Below are positions 6,992 through 13,100 of a DNA stretch of 13,284 nt, one piece after another. The position numbers were made by a program, and so were the translations under genes. Every line of letters begins with the position of its first letter. The first letter of the stretch is position 1. The stretch spans positions 4,267-17,550 of the forward strand of contig JAODGR010000063.1 of assembly GCA_025464275.1 (NCBI GenBank). Reading direction: 5' to 3'. The DNA is from Methanosarcinales archaeon (lineage in GTDB: Archaea > Halobacteriota > Syntropharchaeia > Alkanophagales > Methanospirareceae). The notes under the pieces were generated by a model that was not told the origin of the DNA, did not search any database, and saw only the letters and a list, made by a program, of their open reading frames with translations.

Positions 6992-7007
6992 ACAACTCAG
7001 GTGAATA

Positions 7008-7901
7008 TTATTGTCTGGTTGGAGCCCCGCTCCTCAGCAATCTCGATACTAAATTCAGTACCAGCCCCATAAACATGCTGAACACACCTAAAATGATGAA
7101 GAAGCCCGCGAGTAATGTGAGAGGAATAGAGAAGTATCGCTCATAATTATACAGCTGGATGAGCCTCAAACCGAAGAATAGACCGATGATGGTCAGGACC
7201 AAACCGGGTATGCCCATGAATACCAGCGGGCGCTCCTCCGCTATCAACTTCACGAGCACACTGAGCACTCCCAGACCGTGCACCACCGGGTTCCTCCTCG
7301 GTCTCCTCACCCTTCGATAGTTGCATCTAATCGGGACCTCCTCTATCCTGAGTCCGCGCGCTTTCGCCGCCAGAAGCATCTCTGACTCAATTGAAAATCC
7401 ATTACCACGCATGTTATCAGTTCTTAACGCCTCGAAAGCGGTGCGATTCATCGCCCTGAAGCCCGACTGTGAGTCGGTGGAGATGCCTAAGAGCCCGGTG
7501 GTATAATCAAGCACTCGCCTGCCGAATCTGCGGTAGAAGGGCATCTGGTCCGGGCTCCTGAACCCGATGACCATATCCGCGGTTTTATTGCGTAGTGGCT
7601 CAATCAGGAGGGGGATCTGGGCAGGGTCGTGCTGTCCATCACCATCGAGCAATACAAGGATATCAAACCCCTCGCTGCTGCTCGCGGCATACATCAGAGC
7701 AGACTTGATTGCCGCTCCCTTGCCCATGTTCATCGGATGTGAGATAACCTTTGCACCCGCCTCGCGCGCTATCTCCGCGGTGGCATCTGTCGAGCCGTCA
7801 TCTATCACCACTACCTCGTCTACCCGCCTTCTCGTCTTCAGGACCACGCTCCCAATGGCAAACTCTTCATTGTAGCATGGAATAGCTGCCAGAGTCTTCA
7901 T
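7008..7901 (-). CDS. family 2 glycosyltransferase with C-terminal membrane anchor (dolichyl-phosphate sugar synthase-like)
   Basis: This enzyme probably transfers a sugar from a nucleotide sugar to a lipid carrier such as dolichyl phosphate at the inner face of the membrane, for glycoprotein or glycolipid synthesis. Seen: 297 residues. The GT-A fold starts with AAIPCYNEE, then VVVIDDGSTDAT (residues 31-42), HPMNMGKGAAI, and the metal-binding DxD region LLDGDGQHDP (84-93). QSGFRAMNR and EVPIRCNYR are typical of the DPM1/GT2 group. Two hydrophobic segments (about 225-250 and 260-287) form a C-terminal hairpin anchor. Start: ATG at 7901, because an in-frame stop lies three codons upstream. AGGA sits close to the ATG. 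It follows rpl10 on the same strand but has its own strong TATA promoter 90 nt upstream. The acceptor and sugar cannot be read from the sequence. Confidence 0.9.
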   Translation of the reverse strand: MKTLAAIPCYNEEFAIGSVVLKTRRRVDEVVVIDDGSTDATAEIAREAGAKVISHPMNMGKGAAIKSALMYAASSSEGFDILVLLDGDGQHDPAQIPLLIEPLRNKTADMVIGFRSPDQMPFYRRFGRRVLDYTTGLLGISTDSQSGFRAMNRTAFEALRTDNMRGNGFSIESEMLLAAKARGLRIEEVPIRCNYRRVRRPRRNPVVHGLGVLSVLVKLIAEERPLVFMGIPGLVLTIIGLFFGLRLIQLYNYERYFSIPLTLLAGFFIILGVFSMFMGLVLNLVSRLLRSGAPTRQ

Positions 7902-7970
7902 TTCCTGACTCTACTCACCACTCACCACTGCCATTCACCCCCCGCTGCCCGCTGCGCCATGCCCGACCAA

Positions 7971-7984
7971 ACTTCTATTGAAGT
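7971..7984. promoter_or_regulatory. small inverted repeat downstream of the glycosyltransferase TATA box
   Basis: ACTTC-TATT-GAAGT is a 5-bp inverted repeat around 4 nt, starting 7 bp downstream of the TATA box and covering the expected initiation region. It could be an operator at which a repressor blocks initiation, or chance. Confidence 0.25.
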
Positions 7985-7990
7985 GACGGG

Positions 7991-7998
7991 TATATAAA
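7991..7998 (-). promoter_or_regulatory. TATA box and BRE for the glycosyltransferase gene
   Basis: The minus strand reads TTTATATA immediately preceded by an A-rich stretch (TTAAAAAAAC), a textbook archaeal BRE-TATA pair. Predicted transcription start is near 7968, leaving a leader of about 65 nt. It lies 27 bp after the rpl10 stop, so the glycosyltransferase need not depend on the ribosomal protein transcript. Confidence 0.65.
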
Positions 7999-8024
7999 GT
8001 TTTTTTAATACCCCCTATGCACCT

Positions 8025-8972
8025 TCATCCCGCTTCTCCCGTCCCCGTACGCCTCGCTACCGCCACCGCTTCTGCATGCGCCCTTGCCAGGAGGTAGGAT
8101 ATCGTCTCCCGGGTGCATATACAGCAGTTCAAAGCGAGGTTCACCGCCTCCCGGTGCGCCTTCTGCACCAGGGGCTTGATCGTCTGCGGTGCGGGATAAG
8201 CAATCGTAAAGGATAGAGTCTGAGCTTTTATACTCGCTTCTATCAGCAGATCGGCGATGGTAAAGCGTGTGGGGTAGTCATACTTCAGGTGTGTGGCGAG
8301 GTATACAGCCCGCTTTGCCGCTTCGGTCAGTTCAGCGAGATATTCCGAAGGTGGTATGCGGAGTACCTCGGGCTTGAAGAGTATATCTGCCTCACGGTCG
8401 TAGACTGCAGCCAGATCCAGCCCCTCCTTCACCGGATACACGCCGAGCTTGGCTAACATCTCCGCTATCTCCGGCGATACTCGCTCACCCTCCTTCACCA
8501 CCACTGTCCTCTTCTTTATCTCCACCTTACCACCCGCTATACCCGCGGGTATACCGAGGTTCTGTAGTTCACCGACCACCGGTCCCGGTCTGAGTGAGGT
8601 GGGACCGGCTTCGAGTACAATATCCTGTGGTGCAATTGCACCTGCTCTTATGGGTGCTGGTACCTTGCTCTCCTCTGTTAGCCGGTAGAGTTCAAAGGCG
8701 TTCACGTTCGAGAGCACCAGTGCCATCTGGTCTTCTATGTAATCGCTCATCTCTCCCATCCCGGTGTTCATGAAAGCCATGGAGAGGAGGGTGTTCTTGG
8801 ATACACGGAGCTGTGCATTCTCACGCAATCCTTTACGCAGCCGCTGGAGTTGATTCGCCCTTATCCCCCTCACCTTCGCAATACCCACCGTCCTGTAAGA
8901 CCTGATGAGGTCGGCTATAAGCGATACCTGCTCCTTCCGCCATGCCTTGCCCCTCTTATGCAGCTTCTTCAT
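8025..8972 (-). CDS. rpl10: large ribosomal subunit protein L10 / P0 (uL10), archaeal type
   Basis: L10 forms the base of the ribosomal stalk: it binds 23S rRNA with L11 and carries L12 dimers that recruit elongation factors. Seen: 315 residues. The N-terminal rRNA-binding domain (WRKEQVSLIADLIRSYRTVGI, VRGIRANQLQRLRKGLR) is followed by the archaeal/eukaryal insertion (PAPIRAGAIAPQDIVLEAGP, GIPAGIAGGKVEI). A C-terminal helical spur has three L12-docking segments (near LLIEASIKAQTL, LVQKAHREAVNLAL and LLARAHAEAVAVA). Odd: the protein stops about ten residues after the last docking segment (RRTGTGEAG). It lacks the long acidic tail and GLGxLFG-like end usual in archaeal and eukaryal P0, and no such tail is readable past the stop. 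Start: ATG at 8972, 6 nt after the rpl1 stop. No L12 gene follows, which is unusual. Confidence 0.97.
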   Translation of the reverse strand: MKKLHKRGKAWRKEQVSLIADLIRSYRTVGIAKVRGIRANQLQRLRKGLRENAQLRVSKNTLLSMAFMNTGMGEMSDYIEDQMALVLSNVNAFELYRLTEESKVPAPIRAGAIAPQDIVLEAGPTSLRPGPVVGELQNLGIPAGIAGGKVEIKKRTVVVKEGERVSPEIAEMLAKLGVYPVKEGLDLAAVYDREADILFKPEVLRIPPSEYLAELTEAAKRAVYLATHLKYDYPTRFTIADLLIEASIKAQTLSFTIAYPAPQTIKPLVQKAHREAVNLALNCCICTRETISYLLARAHAEAVAVARRTGTGEAG

Positions 8973-8978
8973 CCCTGC

Positions 8979-9611
8979 TCACACCACCCGCACTGCATGC
9001 CCCATCGTGGTCTTCACATATATGGATGCGATATTCTGCCATCCGCGTTCCAGATGTGATTCAACCGCCTTTATCACCGCCACTGCGTTCTCTGCAATGG
9101 CTCTCGCATCCATCCCCTTACGCCCTACACTCACCCAGAAGGTTGGAGCCTTTGACCTTATACTCACCGTTCGCCGTAGCCGCTCCAGTATCGGTCCCGG
9201 GTCAGTTCCCGGAGGTATAGGGACTGGCATCTTACCCCTTGGTCCGAGAACGGTTCCGAGACTCCGTCCTATCTGCGGCATCAGGGCGGCATCAGCGGCG
9301 AAGAGGTCATATCTCTTCACCATACCCTTCGCACTCCTCTTATCCATTCGCTTCAGTTCCTCGGGGTCTATCACCTCTGCACCTGCTTCCTTCGCCTTTA
9401 GCGCCATCTCACCGGATGCAAATACACCTATCTTCGGCTCTCGGAAACTGTTTGGGAGGATGACATCCAGGTTCAATCGGTTCTTCGGCTGCTTCAAGTC
9501 CACATTCTTCAGATTTATGCACAGGTCCACACTCTCGGTGAATCTCCGGTCCTTCGACTCCAATGCCTTCTCCACCGTTTCCACAATCTCCTCCGTCTCT
9601 ATCTCTATCAT
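8979..9611 (-). CDS. rpl1: large ribosomal subunit protein L1 (uL1)
   Basis: L1 binds 23S rRNA at the mobile L1 stalk and helps release tRNA from the E site. In several archaea and bacteria it also represses translation of its own operon by binding an mRNA site. Seen: 210 residues, a normal archaeal length. Motifs are FTESVDLCINLKNVDLKQPK (positions about 19-38), LDVILPNSF, IGVFASGE, the central domain GRSLGTVLGPRGKMPVPIPPG, and the C-terminal VSVGRKGMDARAIAEN. Start: ATG at 9611, 2 nt after the rpl11 stop, with AGGA immediately upstream. rpl10 follows after 6 nt, so the three genes form one tight operon. I did not find a clear copy of the L1 rRNA-like target in the short leader, though only a folding search would settle that. 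Confidence 0.98.
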   Translation of the reverse strand: MIEIETEEIVETVEKALESKDRRFTESVDLCINLKNVDLKQPKNRLNLDVILPNSFREPKIGVFASGEMALKAKEAGAEVIDPEELKRMDKRSAKGMVKRYDLFAADAALMPQIGRSLGTVLGPRGKMPVPIPPGTDPGPILERLRRTVSIRSKAPTFWVSVGRKGMDARAIAENAVAVIKAVESHLERGWQNIASIYVKTTMGHAVRVV

Positions 9612-9613
9612 TC

Positions 9614-10096
9614 CTATTCTATCACCCCATCATATCTGCCTGATTCTATCTCCCGCAATATCTCCTTCGGGTCCTTGCCCTCCACCTTCACGCGCATCGA
9701 GACACAGGTGCCTATCACCTCTTTAACCGCGCTCTTAAGAGTCTTTGCGAGCATCTCTCCTCGCTTCTTCTTCGCTATCTCTTTCACCTCCTCGAGGGAG
9801 AGTTCACCCACGTAACCGGCACCGGCTGTCGAATCGGTCTCCGGCTTCGCCTTCTCTATCCCCAGCGCCTTCTTTATCAGCGCCGGGGTCGGTGGCGTAC
9901 CCACTTCTATCTCCACTTCGCCACCCTCGGTTACCGTTATCTTCACCGGGATTTCTATACCCGCATAATCACCCGTGAGCTTATTCAGGCGGTCTACTAC
10001 ATCCTTGATATTCACCCCGAGTGGACCGAGTGCAGGACCCAGAGGCGGTCCCGGAGTCGCTTTCCCACCTTCTATCAGTATCTCTATGGATGCCAT
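9614..10096 (-). CDS. rpl11: large ribosomal subunit protein L11 (uL11)
   Basis: L11 binds the GTPase-associated region of 23S rRNA together with L10 and shapes the factor-binding site. Seen: 160 residues, the archaeal length. The N-terminal domain has the diagnostic GGKATPGPPLGPALGPLGVN segment (residues 11-30) with its proline-rich hinge. The C-terminal rRNA-binding domain includes EEVKEIAKKKRGEMLAK and GTCVSMRVKVEGKDPKEI. It is the first gene of rpl11-rpl1-rpl10. Start: ATG at 10096, with only a weak purine-rich site (AAGGGAATGAG). In many archaea a gene for the transcription factor Spt5 (NusG) lies just upstream. Here the upstream neighbour is a divergent tRNA gene. Confidence 0.98.
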   Translation of the reverse strand: MASIEILIEGGKATPGPPLGPALGPLGVNIKDVVDRLNKLTGDYAGIEIPVKITVTEGGEVEIEVGTPPTPALIKKALGIEKAKPETDSTAGAGYVGELSLEEVKEIAKKKRGEMLAKTLKSAVKEVIGTCVSMRVKVEGKDPKEILREIESGRYDGVIE

Positions 10097-10135
10097 CTCA
10101 TTCCCTTATTCCCTTTTATTCATTCATGTGTTTGT

Positions 10136-10144
10136 TTTATATAT
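10136..10144. promoter_or_regulatory. shared TATA-like element between rpl11 and tRNA-Arg
   Basis: TTTATATAT on the plus strand reads ATATATAAA on the minus strand, so one element can be a TATA box in either direction. For rpl11 it would start transcription near 10113, about 17 nt before the ATG. For the tRNA it predicts a start near 10165-10170, with a 5' leader of about 20 nt. No other good TATA box is present in this 90-bp gap. Confidence 0.5.
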
Positions 10145-10186
10145 TTCCATAACTCCCAGTAAGCCTGGAAAGCCTGAGAGCATCTT

Positions 10187-10261
10187 GGGCCTGTGGCTTA
10201 GCCAGGATAAAGCACCGGCCTTCTAAGCCGGGGATCGCGGGTTCGAATCCCGCCGGGTCCG
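10187..10261 (+). tRNA. tRNA-Arg, anticodon UCU (reads AGA)
   Basis: A full cloverleaf folds by hand. Acceptor: GGGCCTG (10187-10193) with CGGGTCC (10254-10260), seven pairs including two G-U wobbles. D stem: GCTT/AAGC. Anticodon stem: CCGGC (10215-10219) with GCCGG (10227-10231) around the loop CTTCTAA, giving anticodon TCT at 10222-10224. The variable loop is 5 nt. T stem: GCGGG/CCCGC around TTCGAAT. The discriminator base is G at 10261. No intron and no encoded CCA. The isoacceptor reads AGA, an arginine codon commonly used in archaea. It is divergent from rpl11 and only 14 nt upstream of the dehydrogenase gene on the same strand. Confidence 0.97.
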
Positions 10262-10275
10262 TACCTCGTAGCTGT

Positions 10276-11499
10276 ATGAGAGCGGCAATAGAAATAGAGA
10301 GAGCGAAGGCGCATTTCGCAGCGCTGGTGGAGGAGCAGTTGAGACGCATTCAGCACCTAAGAGAGGAAAGCGAGGAGTATCCCTGGGTTACAGGCGTGAA
10401 GGCAAAGGGCCGTGGACCCATTGTGGTGGGCTTCGTGGGCGGTGATGGTATCGGACCCTACATAATAAAGGAGGCTGAGCGTGTACTGGAGTTCATGCTG
10501 GCAGAGAAGCTGAGCACCGGGGAGGTGGTATTCAGGGAGATAGAGGGATTGACCATAGAACGTCGTGCGAAACTCATGCAATCAGTGCCTGAAGATGTGA
10601 TGGAAGCGATAAAGGGTTGCGATGTGATTCTGAAGGGACCAACAACCACGCCCAGCCCGGGTGACCCGTATCCCAATCTCGAGAGTGCCAACGTCATCCT
10701 GAGGCGTGAGCTGGACCTGTTCGCGAATGTACGTCCTGTGAGGATACCGGAGGAGGGTATAGACTGGGTTTTCTTCAGGGAGAATACGGAGGGCGAGTAT
10801 GCACTCGGGAGCAGGGGTATAAACGTCACAGATGACCTGGCAGTGGATTTCAAGGTCACCACCACCATAGGTGCTGAGCGGATAATACGCATGGCATTTG
10901 AGTACGCGAAGCGAAACGGGATCAACCGGGTAACGGTTGTAACCAAGGCGAACATAATAAAGACGACCGATGGTAAGTTCCTCAGTGTTGCTGAACGCGT
11001 TGCCCGTGACTACCCGGGTATCACATGGGACCACTGGTTCGTGGATATATTCGCAGCGAAGCTGATGGACCGCAGCCGGAGGAGTACTTTCAGGGTCATC
11101 GTGCTCCCCAACCTGTATGGAGATATAATCACCGATGAAGCTGCGGAGCTACAGGGCGGTGTGGGTACCGCGGGTAGTGCGAACATCGGGAAGCGATATG
11201 CAATGTTTGAGGCGGTTCATGGCTCGGCATTGCGAATGGTGGAGGAAGGTCGAGCCATATATGCAGACCCTACGAGCATCCTGCGTGCATCTGCAATGCT
11301 ACTCCGGCATATCGGGTTCATGGCGGATGCGCAGCGGCTGGAGAGCGCACTCGATGTATGCACGAAATCGCATCCCGTCACAGGGCGCCCCGATGGGCTC
11401 ACATCTACCGCATTCACCGATTATCTATTAGAAACCCTGAGGGGTATGGATACCGATACAGGTGGCTGTGGGAAAGAGAGGAGGAGGAGTGATGAATAA
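10276..11499 (+). CDS. isocitrate/isopropylmalate family dehydrogenase, probably isocitrate dehydrogenase
   Basis: This is a member of the NAD(P)-dependent beta-decarboxylating dehydrogenases, which oxidise and decarboxylate 2R,3S-hydroxyacids. Seen: 407 residues. An unusual N-terminal extension of about 47 residues is followed by VVGFVGGDGIGP, LKGPTTTPSPGDPYPNLES, the substrate-phosphate/arginine segment RRELDLFANVRPVR (143-156), FFRENTEGEYALG (Tyr175), TKANIIKTTDG (Lys224), LYGDIITDEAAELQGG (Asp283, Asp287) and FEAVHGSA (315-317). All catalytic positions are present. HGSAL replaces the usual HGSAP or HGTAP. The overall pattern resembles isocitrate dehydrogenases of some anaerobic bacteria rather than the LeuB or homoisocitrate types, but substrate and cofactor cannot be fixed by eye. 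Inference: it makes 2-oxoglutarate for glutamate synthesis. Start: ATG at 10276 without a visible ribosome binding site, 14 nt after the tRNA. It overlaps tmk by 8 nt. Confidence 0.88.
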   Translation: MRAAIEIERAKAHFAALVEEQLRRIQHLREESEEYPWVTGVKAKGRGPIVVGFVGGDGIGPYIIKEAERVLEFMLAEKLSTGEVVFREIEGLTIERRAKLMQSVPEDVMEAIKGCDVILKGPTTTPSPGDPYPNLESANVILRRELDLFANVRPVRIPEEGIDWVFFRENTEGEYALGSRGINVTDDLAVDFKVTTTIGAERIIRMAFEYAKRNGINRVTVVTKANIIKTTDGKFLSVAERVARDYPGITWDHWFVDIFAAKLMDRSRRSTFRVIVLPNLYGDIITDEAAELQGGVGTAGSANIGKRYAMFEAVHGSALRMVEEGRAIYADPTSILRASAMLLRHIGFMADAQRLESALDVCTKSHPVTGRPDGLTSTAFTDYLLETLRGMDTDTGGCGKERRRSDE

Positions 11500-12106
11500 G
11501 AGGAGGATGCCCTTTATCGTCTTTGAGGGTCTGGACGGGTCGGGTCTGACAACACAGGCATCAAGGTTACATGAATGGCTGAGCAGTAAGGGATACGAGG
11601 TATTTTTAACAAAAGAGCCAACAGATGGCTTGATTGGCTCTCTGATACGGAGTGCACTGAGGAGGGAGCTGATTATAGACCCCGATACTCTCGCTCTTCT
11701 ATTTGCTGCCGACAGGACGCTCCATACGAAGGAGATAAGCAAACTCCTGAATGAGGGTGTTATTGTGATCTCAGACAGGTATCGCCTCTCTTCCTTTGCG
11801 TTTCAATCGATAGAGGTTGAGCTTGAGTGGATAAGGAAGATAAACGAGAAGGCACTGACGCCTGATTTGACCTTCATCATCGATACACCACCGCTCATCT
11901 GCCTGAGACGGATCCAGAAGCAGCGATTTCATATGGAGCTCTATGAGGAGGTGGATAAATTGGAGAGGATAAGGGAGGTTTATCACCGGCTGGCAGAAGA
12001 GGAGAGAGGAGTATTCTTAATAGATGGTAACAGACCGGAGAATGTCGTCAGCAGCGATATCTTCACCATACTCAGGGACTCGGGACTGTTAGAAGGTTTA
12101 GAATAG
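11492..12106 (+). CDS. tmk: thymidylate kinase-like protein with altered P-loop
   Basis: Thymidylate kinase phosphorylates dTMP to dTDP for DNA synthesis. Seen: 204 residues, normal for the family. FIVFEGLDGSGLTTQ (8-22) is the P-loop region, KEPTDGLIGSLIRSAL carries the Glu-Pro-Thr motif, LLFAADRTLH follows, and VISDRYRLSSFAFQ carries the DRY motif. FIIDTPP is the Walker-B-like strand, followed by a lid region (RIQKQRFHMELYEE). Odd: Leu19 occupies the position of the invariant P-loop lysine (codon CTG at 11546-11548; Lys would be AAA or AAG, so two or more base changes). Other motifs are intact, which argues for a living gene with a variant loop rather than decay. Start: ATG at 11492 with GGAGGAGG just upstream. 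A longer start at 11462 would lie deep in the preceding gene. It overlaps the dehydrogenase by 8 nt, implying co-transcription. Confidence 0.88.
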   Translation: MNKRRMPFIVFEGLDGSGLTTQASRLHEWLSSKGYEVFLTKEPTDGLIGSLIRSALRRELIIDPDTLALLFAADRTLHTKEISKLLNEGVIVISDRYRLSSFAFQSIEVELEWIRKINEKALTPDLTFIIDTPPLICLRRIQKQRFHMELYEEVDKLERIREVYHRLAEEERGVFLIDGNRPENVVSSDIFTILRDSGLLEGLE

Positions 12107-12133
12107 GCGGGATATGATGGGATAGGAGTAAGG

Positions 12134-12141
12134 TTTTATAT
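12134..12141 (+). promoter_or_regulatory. TATA box for cooT
   Basis: TTTTATAT is preceded by AGTAAGG. Predicted start is about 12162-12166, so the message would have a leader of only a few nucleotides. The AAGGAGGAG at 12148-12156 would then lie upstream of the transcript, unless initiation is earlier or cooT is read from the tmk transcript. The T-rich stretch could equally serve as the tmk terminator. Confidence 0.4.
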
Positions 12142-12170
12142 TTATTAAAGGAGGAGTAAGGGATAATGCA

Positions 12171-12353
12171 ATGTGTGAATCGAGCGTATTGATGGAGAAG
12201 GGAGGGAAGCAAGAACTGCTGATGGAGGATGTTGCACAGGTGGTGGTGGATGGAGAGGACATAGAGCTGAGGGGAATCCTGGGTGAGAGGCGACATGTAA
12301 GGGGTAAGATAAAAGAGGTGGATATGTTGAAGCACACGATATTGATAAGATGA
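12171..12353 (+). CDS. cooT: CooT-like nickel-binding protein
   Basis: CooT is a very small nickel-binding accessory protein first found with carbon monoxide dehydrogenase in Rhodospirillum rubrum. It binds Ni(II) as a dimer through the conserved Cys2. Seen: 60 residues, the family length. It begins MCESSVLM with Cys2 present, then LLMEDVAQVVVDGEDIELRG, then LGERRHVRGKIKEVDML and KHTILIR, which fits the small SH3-like beta barrel. Known: homologues are widespread in methanogens and other CODH-bearing anaerobes, often away from cooS. Inference: it handles nickel for CODH/acetyl-CoA synthase or another nickel enzyme. No CODH gene is in this window. Start: ATG at 12171 (needed for the MC start). 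An out-of-frame ATG lies at 12166. AAGGGAT at 12158-12164 is a plausible binding site. It converges on comB with a 15-nt gap. Confidence 0.88.
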   Translation: MCESSVLMEKGGKQELLMEDVAQVVVDGEDIELRGILGERRHVRGKIKEVDMLKHTILIR

Positions 12354-12368
12354 TATTATTCAGCTTCT

Positions 12369-13100
12369 TCATTCACACCGGATCACGCCCTCATTCAGTA
12401 CGGGGACCACCTCATACCTGTCTATCTGTGATGATATAAACACCACATCCCTCCAGTATCCGATTCCAGCCAGATATTTCGCGGTCCGTGAGCCGATGAT
12501 GCACTCTCTTAAATATTCCTCGTTCGGCTCTAAGCCATCATTCAGGCACCCATAGAGTGCCATTGCCACTGCGAGGTCCTCAGTCACACCCAATCTGCTG
12601 CCCACAGCCACCAGATTCGTATTCGTATCCCTATCCCTCCCCTCTTCCATCAGCCTTCGCACGACCGCACCTATATTCAGGGTTGAGCATATATATGCGG
12701 TCTCAATTCCGGTTCTGTACAATAGGGTGGTGAAATTGGTGGTTTTCAGTGCCAGCTTCTCTATCCTCCGATGCCCACTCTCCATGTATTCAATCAACTC
12801 AGTGGGTGAATTCCCGATCTCAAATCCGGGCAGCTTCACACCCCTGTACTCACCTGCGAGGAGATAGCCGGCATTTCTCCACTCACCAATCCCCTTGCTA
12901 CGGGTATCGTCAGTGTCCAGGGGCTTAACTTCGCTCACACCTCTTGCCATCGCAGTCACAATTGTACTGGACGCCCGCAGTACATCTATGATAACCGTGA
13001 GACCATCTCGCTCATCCACGGTCGCCTCATTACCTCCCGTTTCTGCCATACCCGCGGAGGGGATGGAGATACTACATTTATATTTTGCCAAGTGTATCAC
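12369..13100 (-). CDS. comB: 2-phosphosulfolactate phosphatase
   Basis: ComB removes phosphate from (R)-2-phospho-3-sulfolactate to give sulfolactate, the second step of coenzyme M synthesis in methanogens and relatives (EC 3.1.3.71). Seen: 243 residues, near the family length. The diagnostic VIIDVLRASSTIVTAMARGV lies at about 34-53. AGEYRGVKLPGFEIGNSP follows, then LKTTNFTTLLYR, AYICSTLNIGAVVR, and LVAVGSRLGVTEDLAVA with the conserved acidic residues after the glycine turn. A short repeat (RDRDTNTN) lies in a loop. Start is uncertain: GTG at 13100 (overlaps comA by 23 nt), TTG at 13091 (six nt after GGTGAT) or an internal ATG at 13049. The residues KCSISIP after the TTG look like the expected first beta strand, so one of the two upstream starts is likely. 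It is translated from the comA-comB message. Confidence 0.94.
   Translation of the reverse strand: MIHLAKYKCSISIPSAGMAETGGNEATVDERDGLTVIIDVLRASSTIVTAMARGVSEVKPLDTDDTRSKGIGEWRNAGYLLAGEYRGVKLPGFEIGNSPTELIEYMESGHRRIEKLALKTTNFTTLLYRTGIETAYICSTLNIGAVVRRLMEEGRDRDTNTNLVAVGSRLGVTEDLAVAMALYGCLNDGLEPNEEYLRECIIGSRTAKYLAGIGYWRDVVFISSQIDRYEVVPVLNEGVIRCE

Noticed and set aside
6615..6995. TTG start at 6995 for the small minus-strand winged-helix gene
   Set aside because: The extra 17 codons cover a good TATA-like box and have no ribosome binding site, so the ATG at 6944 is preferred.
8905..9726. 273-codon open frame on the plus strand across rpl10, rpl1 and rpl11
   Set aside because: It runs antisense through three conserved ribosomal protein genes and reads as low-complexity Ser/Arg/Ile sequence, so it is a codon-bias shadow.
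10458..11034. 150- and 165-codon frames on the minus strand opposite the dehydrogenase
   Set aside because: They overlap each other and lie antisense to a complete conserved enzyme; no independent support.
11462..11491. Upstream ATG at 11462 for thymidylate kinase
   Set aside because: It adds ten Gly/Arg-rich residues unlike the family. The ATG at 11492 has GGAGG directly upstream and gives the usual N-terminus.
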